Assembly (NCBI GenBank): GCA_910585965.1
Contig: CAJUHH010000016.1
Coordinates: forward strand, 1-64,000
Direction: 5' to 3'
DNA length: 64,000 nt
DNA from: an uncultured Lachnospiraceae bacterium
GTDB lineage: Bacteria; Bacillota; Clostridia; Lachnospirales; Lachnospiraceae
In this document: piece by piece, positions 17,627 through 25,794 of the stretch
Numbering within the stretch: the first letter of the stretch is position 1
Layout: each line of letters begins with the position of its first letter
Made by a program: the position numbers and the translations under genes
The notes under the pieces: model-generated
The model's input: only the letters and a program-made list of their open reading frames with translations
Databases searched by the model: none
What the model was told of the DNA's origin: nothing

Positions 17627-18805
17627 ATGGTATCTTTACTTGCAAAAATATTTATTAAAAATAGAGACAACACATCGGCACCGGAAGTGCGCAAAGCTTA
17701 CGGGGTTCTCTGCGGCAGCGTGGGAATCGGACTGAACATTTTGTTATTCGCCGGGAAATTCCTAGCGGGTCTGCTCAGCGGTTCCATCGCCATCACCGCA
17801 GATGCTTTCAACAACCTGTCCGATGCCGGTTCTTCCCTGATCACTTTGGTAGGATTCCAGATGGCCGGACAGAAGCCGGATCCCCACCACCCTTTCGGGC
17901 ATGGCAGGATCGAATATCTGTCCGGCCTTTTTGTTTCTGCTGCAATTCTGATCATGGCCTTCGAGCTGGTGCGCACATCCTTCGATAAAATTCTCCACCC
18001 GCAACCCGTGGAGTTCAGCGTCCTCACAGTCGCTATCCTGCTCGTTTCCATTGCTGTCAAGCTTTATATGGCATATTACAACAAAAGCATCGGCAAAAAG
18101 ATAGACAGCGCGGCCATGAATGCCACTGCCACCGACAGTTTAAGCGATACCCTTGCTACTGCCGTTGTTTTAGCCGCTTCCGTCACCGCCCATCTTACCG
18201 GGCTTAACATCGACGGCTATTGCGGCATCCTCGTGGGCCTGTTCATTTTTTACGCCGGATACTGCGCCGCCAAAGATACGATCAGCCCTTTGCTCGGCCA
18301 GCCTCCCCATCCCGATTTTGTCAAAAATGTGGAACGTATCGTTATGAGTTACGACCATATCCTGGGAATCCACGACATGGTCGTCCACGATTACGGCCCC
18401 GGCCGGGTCATGATCTCCCTCCACGCCGAAGTACCCGCCGACGGCAATATCCTCGTACTCCACGATATGATCGATAACATTGAACACCGCCTCCACGACG
18501 AACTCCAATGCGAAGCCGTCATCCACATGGACCCGATCATCACCGACGACGAGCAGACGAACCATTTGAGGCAGACTGTCACAGAACTTTTGAAAACTTC
18601 CTACCCGGAAGTCCTTTTCCACGACTTCCGCCTGGTCAAAGGCCCCACCCACACCAACATTATTTTTGACATCGTCGTCCCCTTTTCCTACAAAGAGGCC
18701 GACGAAACCATCACCGATTTCTTAAAAAAGGAAATACATAACATCGATAACTCCTATTTCGCCGTTATCCAGGTAGACAAAGCTTATACGGGAAATGCAT
18801 TATAA
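17627..18805 (+). CDS. Cation diffusion facilitator (CDF) metal efflux protein
   Basis: 392 residues. Six membrane segments in the N-terminal 220 residues and a cytoplasmic C-terminal domain. The transport site shows HxxxD-type ligands: SITADAFNNLSDAGSS in segment 2 and DSLSDTLATA in segment 5, plus HHPFGHGRIEY between segments 2 and 3, typical of Zn/Mn exporters. The C-terminal part carries many His and Asp residues (HDMVVHDYGPG, HADMID-like). The C-terminal region beyond 300 is longer than in short CDF proteins. The ATG at 17627 is chosen because GGAGG is 5 nt upstream; an in-frame ATG 12 bp earlier overlaps that site. Metal specificity is not certain. Confidence 0.92.
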   Translation: MVSLLAKIFIKNRDNTSAPEVRKAYGVLCGSVGIGLNILLFAGKFLAGLLSGSIAITADAFNNLSDAGSSLITLVGFQMAGQKPDPHHPFGHGRIEYLSGLFVSAAILIMAFELVRTSFDKILHPQPVEFSVLTVAILLVSIAVKLYMAYYNKSIGKKIDSAAMNATATDSLSDTLATAVVLAASVTAHLTGLNIDGYCGILVGLFIFYAGYCAAKDTISPLLGQPPHPDFVKNVERIVMSYDHILGIHDMVVHDYGPGRVMISLHAEVPADGNILVLHDMIDNIEHRLHDELQCEAVIHMDPIITDDEQTNHLRQTVTELLKTSYPEVLFHDFRLVKGPTHTNIIFDIVVPFSYKEADETITDFLKKEIHNIDNSYFAVIQVDKAYTGNAL

Positions 18806-18814
18806 GGCCATCAG

Positions 18815-19155
18815 GAGAAATCCATTTTCATGCTCCATGAGGGGCGATGCCGCTTCGGCTGCAGGCGGTTCCCACAAGGCGGCGGTTTTTGTCTGGAGCT
18901 TCCAATCAGATTTCACTAATGAAATGGGCATATGATACCAAACCGATCGGGTCGGAAATGCAGGGCATCCATGCCCTGCATTTCCTGACATTGCCATCCA
19001 TGGCAATGTCACCCTGGAATTTTGACCATTTCATAAGTAACTATTTCATAAATGAAATTACTGATTGTACGCAACAGACAAAAACCGCCGCCTTGTGGGA
19101 ACCGCCCGGAGCCGAAGCGGCATCGCCCCTCATGGAGCATGAAAATGGATTTCTC
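18815..19155 (+). repeat. Long inverted-repeat element, copy B
   Basis: 341 bp. Arms 18815-18895 and 19075-19155 (81 bp each) are reverse complements with two mismatches; their middle sequence is unrelated to the other copies. The core (18896-19074) is 179 bp, longer than its relatives because the segment CATTTCATAA...ACT is partly duplicated near its right end (about 19028-19064). Its second hairpin (GCAGGGCAT-CC-ATGCCCTGC) and third hairpin (TGACATTGCCAT-CC-ATGGCAATGTCA) are perfect stems. The element starts 9 bp after the CDF stop codon and ends 11 bp before the -35 of the next promoter. It fills most of the 18806-19255 gap. Confidence 0.93.
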
Positions 19156-19166
19156 TTCTCCCCCTA

Positions 19167-19195
19167 TTGACAATTCACTCTCCGCCTTATATAAT
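19167..19195 (+). promoter_or_regulatory. Promoter of the small membrane protein / YbjQ-like pair
   Basis: Consensus TTGACA (19167-19172), 17-bp spacer, consensus TATAAT (19190-19195) on the plus strand, starting 11 bp after element B. Confidence 0.85.
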
Positions 19196-19255
19196 TTTAT
19201 TGTATTATTTTATTAATACAGTAGAACATATGGATATGGCAAGGAGGCAAGTATT

Positions 19256-19483
19256 ATGAATATGCATACAAAAAAGATGATTGCGCCTATCATCATCGTT
19301 TCTCTTTTAGTTCTTTACTATATAGGCTTTTTTATTCTTTGCATGTTCATTCCCATAGCTCCGTTGCCAAAGCTTCTGCTGGGGCTTGTGCCGCTTCTGC
19401 TTGCAGGGGTGGGGATATATGTCCTGGTAGAACGGATCAAAGAGATAAGGAGCGGTGAGGAAGATGATCTTAGTAACTACTGA
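19256..19483 (+). CDS. Small two-helix membrane protein
   Basis: 75 residues. Two membrane segments (about 10-33 and 38-58), a basic N-terminus and a short acidic cytoplasmic tail. The ribosome binding site AAGGAGG is 9 nt before the ATG, and a consensus promoter lies upstream, so it is well expressed in principle. The last bases overlap the start of the YbjQ-like gene, which suggests coupled translation and joint function. Family not recognised. Confidence 0.8.
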   Translation: MNMHTKKMIAPIIIVSLLVLYYIGFFILCMFIPIAPLPKLLLGLVPLLLAGVGIYVLVERIKEIRSGEEDDLSNY

Positions 19484-19775
19484 TTACATTTCAGGCAAAA
19501 ACTTGGAAATGCTTGGAATGGTCAAAGGAAGCACCATACAGTCCAAAAATATCGGGAGAGATATTACCCAGGGTTTCAAAACCCTTGTGGGCGGAGAGCT
19601 GGGGGCTTACACGGAAATGATGAACGATGCCAGGGCTCTGGCAACAAAGAGGATGGTTGCGGAAGCGGAATCCATGGGAGCGGATGCCGTCGTCAACATC
19701 CGTTACGCTTCCTCTGCCGTTATGCAGGGAGCAGCGGAAGTAATGGCTTACGGCACGGCTGTCAAATTCGTATAG
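19464..19775 (+). CDS. YbjQ/UPF0145-family protein
   Basis: 103 residues from the ATG at 19464 (a GTG at 19455 is an alternative). The sequence matches the UPF0145 fold: 'GxxSKNIGRDI.QGFKTLVGGELGAYTEMMNDAR' style core, then SMGADAVVNIRY and a C-terminal VMAYGTAVKF strand. Members assemble as pentamers and have been suggested to bind heavy metals, but function is not settled. It overlaps the preceding small membrane protein gene by 20 bp, and a metal exporter gene lies upstream beyond element B, so a metal link is possible but unproven. Confidence 0.88.
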   Translation: MILVTTDYISGKNLEMLGMVKGSTIQSKNIGRDITQGFKTLVGGELGAYTEMMNDARALATKRMVAEAESMGADAVVNIRYASSAVMQGAAEVMAYGTAVKFV

Positions 19776-19845
19776 AACTAGGCAGAAAGCATATTGTGTA
19801 CACAAACGCTGCCTCGCTTCGTGAATCAGCTTACATGTCAAGCAG

Positions 19846-19868
19846 AACCACCGGCCCAGCCGGTGGTT
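19846..19868 (+). terminator. Hairpin between convergent genes
   Basis: Perfect 10-bp stem AACCACCGGC / GCCGGTGGTT with loop CCA, followed by a T-rich stretch (CCTTACACTTTT) rather than a clean T run. It lies between the YbjQ-like gene and the convergent Uma2 gene and most likely terminates the former. Confidence 0.6.
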
Positions 19869-19870
19869 CC

Positions 19871-20401
19871 TTACACTTTTATAGAAAAACCTTCATATAT
19901 TCCAACTGGCACATTCTCACCAAAAGAATACTCTTCCATCGTTTCTTTTTCAAATCTGTATACGGTAATCCTTTCCTTCATAGGATCAACAATCCAATAT
20001 TCCCTGACATTTGCTGTCCGATACTTAAATAACTTGACAAAATAATCGATCGGCTTGTTACCTGGTGAAACAATCTCAATGACCCAATCCGGAGCTCCGT
20101 TGCATCCCTTATCTGTAATCTTCCTTTTATCACAAATAACCGAAATATCAGGTTCTACATAGTTAATATCATCTTCCTCTAAAAAAACGGCAAACGGAGC
20201 CGGAAATACTTCGCATTCACCATTGTTTTCCCTTATATAAATATTGATTTCCGTACTGATAAAATTTAATAATCTTTGATGCTTTGTATTCGGCGGTGCC
20301 ATATAATAAATCTTTCCATCAATAAGTTCCGCTCTCTCTCCGTCCGGCAATGCATAAATGTCTTCTATCGTGTAAATTTTTTCTTTTTTTAATATATCCA
20401 T
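19871..20401 (-). CDS. Uma2-family (DUF820) protein, copy 2
   Basis: 176 residues. Start ATG at 20401 with GGAGG 8 nt upstream; the open frame extends 40 codons upstream through the tRNA-Thr terminator and is not coding there. Shares with copies 1 and 4 the N-terminal block [17 protein letters not shown] and the landmarks [40 protein letters not shown] and [11 protein letters not shown]-(D/E)XK nuclease-like fold expected; role unknown. Downstream of tRNA-Thr and convergent with the YbjQ-like gene. No clear promoter of its own was found. Confidence 0.86.
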   Translation of the reverse strand: MDILKKEKIYTIEDIYALPDGERAELIDGKIYYMAPPNTKHQRLLNFISTEINIYIRENNGECEVFPAPFAVFLEEDDINYVEPDISVICDKRKITDKGCNGAPDWVIEIVSPGNKPIDYFVKLFKYRTANVREYWIVDPMKERITVYRFEKETMEEYSFGENVPVGIYEGFSIKV

Positions 20402-20442
20402 AATATCCGCCTCCGCTCTGATATCCTTATGCAAACCTGTGC

Positions 20443-20484
20443 AAAAAAGGATTGCCACCCATTTTCCGTGACAATCCTTTTTTT
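20443..20484 (-). terminator. Terminator of tRNA-Thr (bidirectional)
   Basis: 10-bp stem GGATTGTCAC / GTGGCAATCC (one G-U), 9-nt loop, flanked by seven A and six T on the minus strand, so it can work in both directions. It follows the tRNA by one base. Confidence 0.88.
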
Positions 20485-20485
20485 C

Positions 20486-20558
<73 letters not shown>

Positions 20559-20571
20559 ACTCGCAAATGCT

Positions 20572-20600
20572 ATTATAAAGGGTAATTCTATTTTTTGCAA
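20572..20600 (-). promoter_or_regulatory. tRNA-Thr promoter
   Basis: TTGCAA (20595-20600), 17-bp spacer, TATAAT (20572-20577) on the minus strand, 13 bp before the tRNA 5' end. The same TTGCAA -35 is used by the tRNA-Glu promoter. Confidence 0.8.
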
Positions 20601-20618
20601 GAACAAATTGCAATAATT

Positions 20619-21485
20619 TTAATTTTTTAGCATTTTTTTCGTTTTTCCTTTCTTTCTTCCTGCCAAATGAAGGTCCATCTGGGGATAAGGAATTCCGATT
20701 TCCGCTTCATCCAAAGCGTATTTTACGTTTTCCGTCAAACGCCATTTTCCCTGCCAGTAGCCGTCTGCGGCAAACCAGCAGCGGATTCCCAGATTCACAG
20801 AACTGTCCGCCAGTTCATCTACATAGACAAAATATTCCTTTTCCTTTAAGACTCCCTCATCTTCCTCCAGGACTTTCTGTAGAATCTCCCTTGCCTGGCG
20901 GATATCCGCATCATAGGATATCCCGACTTTGATATCCAGCCGTCTGCTGTCACAGGCGGTTACATTGGTTAAGCTGGAATTGGCCAGTGTTCCGTTCGGC
21001 AACACGATCACTCTGTTATCCACTGTCGTCAGCTTCGTGTAAAACAGTTCTATGGATGTCACCGTCCCTTCATTGCCGTTCGTATCCTCTTTGATATAAT
21101 CGCCTACCTTAAAGGGTTTTAAAATCAAAATCAAAACCCCGCCCACAAAATTCGCCAGGCTTCCCTGGATCGCAAGGCCGATGGCAACGCCTGCAGAACC
21201 CAGTAATGCCAGAATGCTCGCTGCATCCAGTCCGAAACCGGAGGCTATTGTAATCAGCAGAACGACATATAGGGAAAACTTAAGAAAGGAATCGATAAAT
21301 TGTATCACTCCCTGGTCCGCGCTTCCCCTTTCCAGTGATTTTTTCACTAATCTCCGCACCACTTTGATCAATTGTGCGCCAATGAAAAGCACGATGGCCG
21401 CCAGCACGATCCTTGTTCCCAGGTGTAATGCCTTTTCCGGCAGTTCCTGTATAAATTCCTCTATCATTCCAATCACACCAATCAC
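20619..21485 (-). CDS. Small-conductance mechanosensitive channel (MscS family)
   Basis: Up to 288 residues, the size of E. coli MscS. Three membrane segments (about 20-42, 66-86, 92-120); the pore helix is the Gly/Ala-rich LALLGSAGVAIGLAIQGSLANFVGGVLIL, cited as residues about 91-119. The beta domain begins LKPFKVGDYI and carries VVTSIELFYTKLTTVDNRVIVLPNG-type signature and LTN. Gates to release solutes on osmotic downshock. The start is uncertain: GTG at 21485 (GGAG 3 nt away), GTG at 21476 (12 nt) or ATG at 21467. It begins at the glgB stop codon, so it is probably co-transcribed with DUF1015-glgB. Confidence 0.93.
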   Translation of the reverse strand: MIGVIGMIEEFIQELPEKALHLGTRIVLAAIVLFIGAQLIKVVRRLVKKSLERGSADQGVIQFIDSFLKFSLYVVLLITIASGFGLDAASILALLGSAGVAIGLAIQGSLANFVGGVLILILKPFKVGDYIKEDTNGNEGTVTSIELFYTKLTTVDNRVIVLPNGTLANSSLTNVTACDSRRLDIKVGISYDADIRQAREILQKVLEEDEGVLKEKEYFVYVDELADSSVNLGIRCWFAADGYWQGKWRLTENVKYALDEAEIGIPYPQMDLHLAGRKKGKTKKMLKN

Positions 21486-21491
21486 AATCTC

Positions 21492-23975
21492 CTATTCCGC
21501 TTTTTTCTTTTTCTTTTTTTCTGCCGTTTTTTGTTCCTTTATAACTTTTTCCTCTTCCTGTCTGACTAATTCCACTTCTTTCAGCATCTGCTCCGCGCGT
21601 TCCTTCGCTTCTTCCGCTTCGCGCAGCGCCTGTTCGATCTCTGCTTCCTTTTCCAGACGTTCTCTTTCCAGTTGTTCTATCTTCTCCAGGCGTTCCCTTT
21701 CCTCGGCCGCCTCCCGTTCTTTTCTTTCCTTCTCCTTTTTCTTTCTGTCAATTTCTTTCTGTTCCTCTTCCGTATAAGGAGTATATCCGAAAATACTTAC
21801 CGAAAGCGGAGCGCTTGTCATACGGATGGAATTGTCCCTGCCGTCATATTCCTCTTCCTCGGAACAGATCGTTCCCGCGTTCACGTTGCCTTCCCCTCCG
21901 AATTCTTCCGCATCCGTATTCAATATCTCCCTGTACTTTCCAGCGTAAGGCACTCCAATTGTAAATTCCCGGCACACATTGGCAAAGTTTGCCACCACGA
22001 CAAGCGTTTCTTCCGGCGTATCCGCCTTGCGCAGAAAGACGAGCATGCAGTCATTGGAAGATATACAATTCACCCATTCAAAGCCATTCCATGAAGTATC
22101 ATATTTATATAAAGCAGGGGAAGAAGTATACAGCTTATTCAACGCTTTTACAAGGTTCTGCACTCCCTTATGGCTGTCATAAGCGGTAAGCCCCCATTCC
22201 ACTTCCCTTTCTTCATTCCATTCATCGAACTCTCCGATATCCTGTCCCATGAACAGCAGCTTTTTCCCTGGATGCGTCATCAAATAGGCATAGGTCAGCC
22301 TTAAATTGGCAAATTTATCTTTTATTTCTCCCGGCATTTTTCCGATCAAAGTTCCTTTTCCATGAACTACTTCGTCGTGGGAGAACACAAGCATAAACTG
22401 CTCGCTGTAGGCATAAATCATGCTAAAAGTCAGCTCGTTATGGTGATGCGCCCTGAAATACGGGTCACAGGCAATATAGCCGAGGAAATCATTCATCCAT
22501 CCCATATTCCATTTGATATCGAAGCCGAGTCCGTTATCCTCCAGGTCGCCCGTCACCTTCGGCCATGCCGTGGATTCTTCCGCGATCATCAGCACGCCCT
22601 CATCGCGCCTCTTTACAATCGAATTCAAATGTTTTAAAAATTCCACGGCTTCCAGGTTCTCATGCCCTCCATAAATATTGGCTACCCATTCCCCGTCATT
22701 TTTTCCATAATCCAGATAAAGCATGGAAGCCACCGCGTCCATACGGATGCCGTCCGCATGATACTGCTCGATCCAGTATAAAGCATTGGCAATCAGGTAA
22801 TTGGAAACCTGGGGGCGGCCATAATTATAAATCAAAGTTCCCCAATGAGGATGGCTTCCTTTTCTCGGATCCTGGTGTTCATAAAGGCATGTCCCGTCAA
22901 AATTGGACAGTCCGTACGTATCCCTCGGGAAATGGGCGGGAACCCAGTCCAGGATAACCCCGATGCCCGCCTTATGCATTTCATTCATAAAGAACAGAAA
23001 ATCTTCGTTTGTGCCATATCTCGCGGTAGGCGCATAATAGCCGATTACTTGGTATCCCCAGGAACCATCGAAAGGATGCTCCATTACCGGCATCAGTTCG
23101 ATATGGGTATAACCCATTTCTTTTACGTACGAAGCAACAATCGGAGCCAGTTCCCGGTAATTCATATATCCGCCGTCTTCTCCCTGGCGGAAGGAGCCGA
23201 GATACAATTCGTAAATGCTGATCGGTTTGTCGCTTCCCTGTCTTTCCTTCCTTCCCTGCATCCATTCCTTATCTTCCCATTTTACCTTGCTTCCTGCCTC
23301 TTCCCTTATAACGGATGCGGTGTCCGGCCTGAGCTGCTGCCCAAAAGCATAAGGGTCCGCTTTCAAATAAGTCAGTCCACCCTTTACCTTCACTTCGTAT
23401 TTGTAGTTCTGCCCCGCTTTTGCATCCGGCACAAAAATTTCAAAAATTCCAGAATTGCCCAATTTGCGCATCTGATGGATGCGTCCGTCCCAATCGTTGA
23501 AATCCCCCACCGTGCTGACACGCAGGGCGTTCGGCGCCCATACTGCAAAATATACCCCTTTTACCCCATCCACCGTCATAGGATGGGCTCCCAGCTTCTG
23601 GTATATCGTATAGTGTATGCCGGCCGCAAATTTATCCATATCGCTTTCGTCGATCTGGGGTGCAAAATTATAGGCATCTTTTACTTTTTTCAGGCTGCCG
23701 TCCTCATATTCCGCGATATACTCATAAGAGAAAGAAATCTTCCCTGGAATCAGCACGGCAAAAAAGCCCTGCTCATCCGCCATTTCCATTTCATAGCTTT
23801 TCTTGTCCTTTTTATTTTGCAAAATGACACTCTTCGCCCCTGGAAGGTATGCCTGTACAAGAGTGTTATTTCCGACCGCATGCGCCCCCAGCGTCCGATG
23901 CGGATTCTCCGATTCCGAATATATAATTTCCTCAATATCCGGCCAATTCATCAATTTATACAGTTTGTTATTCAT
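21492..23975 (-). CDS. glgB: 1,4-alpha-glucan branching enzyme with charged C-terminal tail
   Basis: 827 residues. Forms alpha-1,6 branches in glycogen. Order: N-terminal CBM48 beta-sandwich (about 15-230), GH13 barrel, C-terminal beta domain. Catalytic residues are visible: Asp nucleophile in DGIRMDAVASM, Glu in MIAEESTAWP and Asp in FSHDEVVHGKG. After the normal end near residue 735 there is an extra 92-residue tail made almost only of Glu, Lys, Arg, Ala and Leu, predicted to form a long coiled coil ending in a run of Lys. The ATG at 23975 has GGAGG 6 nt upstream and overlaps the DUF1015 gene by 8 bp. No other glg gene is in the window. Confidence 0.95.
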   Translation of the reverse strand: MNNKLYKLMNWPDIEEIIYSESENPHRTLGAHAVGNNTLVQAYLPGAKSVILQNKKDKKSYEMEMADEQGFFAVLIPGKISFSYEYIAEYEDGSLKKVKDAYNFAPQIDESDMDKFAAGIHYTIYQKLGAHPMTVDGVKGVYFAVWAPNALRVSTVGDFNDWDGRIHQMRKLGNSGIFEIFVPDAKAGQNYKYEVKVKGGLTYLKADPYAFGQQLRPDTASVIREEAGSKVKWEDKEWMQGRKERQGSDKPISIYELYLGSFRQGEDGGYMNYRELAPIVASYVKEMGYTHIELMPVMEHPFDGSWGYQVIGYYAPTARYGTNEDFLFFMNEMHKAGIGVILDWVPAHFPRDTYGLSNFDGTCLYEHQDPRKGSHPHWGTLIYNYGRPQVSNYLIANALYWIEQYHADGIRMDAVASMLYLDYGKNDGEWVANIYGGHENLEAVEFLKHLNSIVKRRDEGVLMIAEESTAWPKVTGDLEDNGLGFDIKWNMGWMNDFLGYIACDPYFRAHHHNELTFSMIYAYSEQFMLVFSHDEVVHGKGTLIGKMPGEIKDKFANLRLTYAYLMTHPGKKLLFMGQDIGEFDEWNEEREVEWGLTAYDSHKGVQNLVKALNKLYTSSPALYKYDTSWNGFEWVNCISSNDCMLVFLRKADTPEETLVVVANFANVCREFTIGVPYAGKYREILNTDAEEFGGEGNVNAGTICSEEEEYDGRDNSIRMTSAPLSVSIFGYTPYTEEEQKEIDRKKKEKERKEREAAEERERLEKIEQLERERLEKEAEIEQALREAEEAKERAEQMLKEVELVRQEEEKVIKEQKTAEKKKKKKAE

Positions 23976-25272
23976 AAACATCCTCCGTTCCTGCACTGCC
24001 TCCAGCGCAATTCCTTCTTTCTCTTTCTATTTTATGGATCAGCAGCCCGCTTCTCAGCTTTGGCTCAAACCATGTGGATTTCGGCGGCATCAGCTGCCCG
24101 GCATCCGCAACGGCAAACAATTCTTCCACTGAGGTGGGATATAGGGAAAACGCCACCGCAGCATCCATATGTACCCGGCGTTCCAGCTCTTCCAGCCCCC
24201 GTATGCCTCCCACAAAATCAATCCGCTTATCCGTCTTAGGATCTTGTATTCCGAGTATCGGCGCTAACAGCTTATCCTGCAGAACCGCTACATCCAACCG
24301 TTTCTCCGGGTGGCCTTCGTCCTGTTCTTCCCGGATCATTTCTTTTATTTTCAGGCGGTACCAGCCATCTTCCAGATACATCCCGAAACAGCCTTTTTCC
24401 TGCGGCCTGTACGGCTCCGGGCCTGTTTTTTCTACCAGAAAGTTTTCCGCGATGCGGCGCATCAGCTCTTCCTTTTCCAATCCGTTCAGGTCTTTCACTA
24501 CCCGATTATAGTCCATAATCATCAGCTGGTCGTCGGGGAACAGGACGGAAAGAAAATAATTGAATTCTTCTTTCCCCGTACTCCCGGGATCGGCTTCCCT
24601 GCGCTTCAAGGAAACCTTTACTGCGGAAGCGCATCTGTGATGCCCGTCTGCAATATATATCCGATCCACTTCCCGGAACGCTTTCCTGATCTTATCTACC
24701 GCTCCCGCTTCCCCGATTCTCCAGATCCGGTGAGCAATGCCGTCCGAAGCTGTAAAATCATAGAGCGGCTTCTCTTTACACGCCCTTTCCACCTCTTCCT
24801 GTATCACAGGATGGGAACGGTACGCCAGAAAAATGGGCCCCGTCTGTGCCTGGCAGACATCCACATGGCGTATGCGGTCGATTTCCTTATCCTCCCGCGT
24901 ATTTTCATGCTTCCTGATCACCTGGTGCAAATAATCATCTACCGAGGAACAGGCCGCTATCCCTGTCTGTGGCCTGCCATCCATCACCAGTTCATACACA
25001 TAATAGCATTCCCCGGCCTCCTCCACCAATTCCCCGTTTTCCACCATCCCCCAAAGCAGATCGCGGGCTTTTTCGTACACCATATCCGCATAAGCGTCCA
25101 CATCATCTGCAAACTGCGTCTCTGCCCTGTCGATCCGCAGAAAAGACAACGGTTCCCTTTCTACTTCCCGCTTCGCCTCCTCCCTGCTGTATACATCGTA
25201 GGGAAGGGCGGCTATTCTCCGTTCCAGTCCCTCTTTTGGCCGGATTGCCCTGAAAGGTTTTACGTCCGCCAT
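23968..25272 (-). CDS. DUF1015-family protein
   Basis: 434 residues, full length for the family. Starts MADVKPFRAIRP, then the conserved LPYDVYSREEA, FLRIDRAE and the central IADGHHRCASAV. The DGHHR motif recalls the ParB/sulfiredoxin-like fold, whose members include a free-serine kinase; a link to serine metabolism would fit the serA-serC neighbours but is inference. Overlaps glgB by 8 bp, so the two are translated together. GAGGATAAATAT precedes the ATG. A promoter candidate lies at 25308-25336. Confidence 0.85.
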   Translation of the reverse strand: MADVKPFRAIRPKEGLERRIAALPYDVYSREEAKREVEREPLSFLRIDRAETQFADDVDAYADMVYEKARDLLWGMVENGELVEEAGECYYVYELVMDGRPQTGIAACSSVDDYLHQVIRKHENTREDKEIDRIRHVDVCQAQTGPIFLAYRSHPVIQEEVERACKEKPLYDFTASDGIAHRIWRIGEAGAVDKIRKAFREVDRIYIADGHHRCASAVKVSLKRREADPGSTGKEEFNYFLSVLFPDDQLMIMDYNRVVKDLNGLEKEELMRRIAENFLVEKTGPEPYRPQEKGCFGMYLEDGWYRLKIKEMIREEQDEGHPEKRLDVAVLQDKLLAPILGIQDPKTDKRIDFVGGIRGLEELERRVHMDAAVAFSLYPTSVEELFAVADAGQLMPPKSTWFEPKLRSGLLIHKIERERRNCAGGSAGTEDVYE

Positions 25273-25307
25273 ATATTTATCCTCGCATTTTCTATTTTAT
25301 AACAATT

Positions 25308-25336
25308 ATTTTAGCAAATTAACCTATACAGCACAA
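25308..25336 (-). promoter_or_regulatory. Promoter candidate for DUF1015-glgB-mscS
   Basis: TTGTGC (25331-25336), 17-bp spacer, TAAAAT (25308-25313) on the minus strand, 36 bp before the start codon. The -35 is only a partial match. Confidence 0.5.
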
Positions 25337-25410
25337 GCGTCAAGTGATAAAATGTTACTGTTCGCTCTATGGACCATGCTATTCAATAATTCCGATAAGG
25401 AGATGATATT

Positions 25411-25692
25411 ATGACTGAAGAAAATAAAAAAATATGGGAAAGGATCAGCGCTTATGCAGAAGAGGCGTTAAAAGATATTGATCCCCAGAAAACCCAGGTA
25501 TCCGTACAGCTGGATGCCCTCCGCCCCGTAATGGAAGAAATCGCAAAGGAAAAAAACATGGCTCTGGAAGATGTTTTTATTCTTTATATGGATCTTGCCA
25601 GCGAAGCCGGCGTAGAAGCGGAAGCAAAATTCCAAATGGATATGAATGACGGAAACCCGGGATTTTCCCGTATGGCAAATTCCCTTCAATAA
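25411..25692 (+). CDS. Small acidic protein of unknown function
   Basis: 93 residues, helical and acidic, no membrane segment. AAGGAG lies 8 nt before the ATG and a two-way terminator follows, so it is a real single-gene unit despite its small size. The first 80 residues resemble a soluble helical domain (DALRPVMEEIAKEKNMALEDVFILYMDLA, cited as residues about 34-62). Family not recognised. It diverges from DUF1015 and converges on the 25795 lipoprotein gene. Confidence 0.78.
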   Translation: MTEENKKIWERISAYAEEALKDIDPQKTQVSVQLDALRPVMEEIAKEKNMALEDVFILYMDLASEAGVEAEAKFQMDMNDGNPGFSRMANSLQ

Positions 25693-25722
25693 AGAACTGC
25701 TGCAAATATTGCTGCAAAAATG

Positions 25723-25761
25723 AAAAAGAGGCTGTACATCATCTATGTATAAGCCTCTTTT
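25723..25761. terminator. Bidirectional terminator between convergent genes
   Basis: Stem AAAAGAGGCT / AGCCTCTTTT with an inner TACAT/ATGTA extension; T run on the plus strand and A run upstream. It serves the small acidic protein gene (+) and the lipoprotein gene (-). Confidence 0.85.
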
Positions 25762-25794
25762 ATGTATCATACCAATTTTTACAGTTTGATGCCC

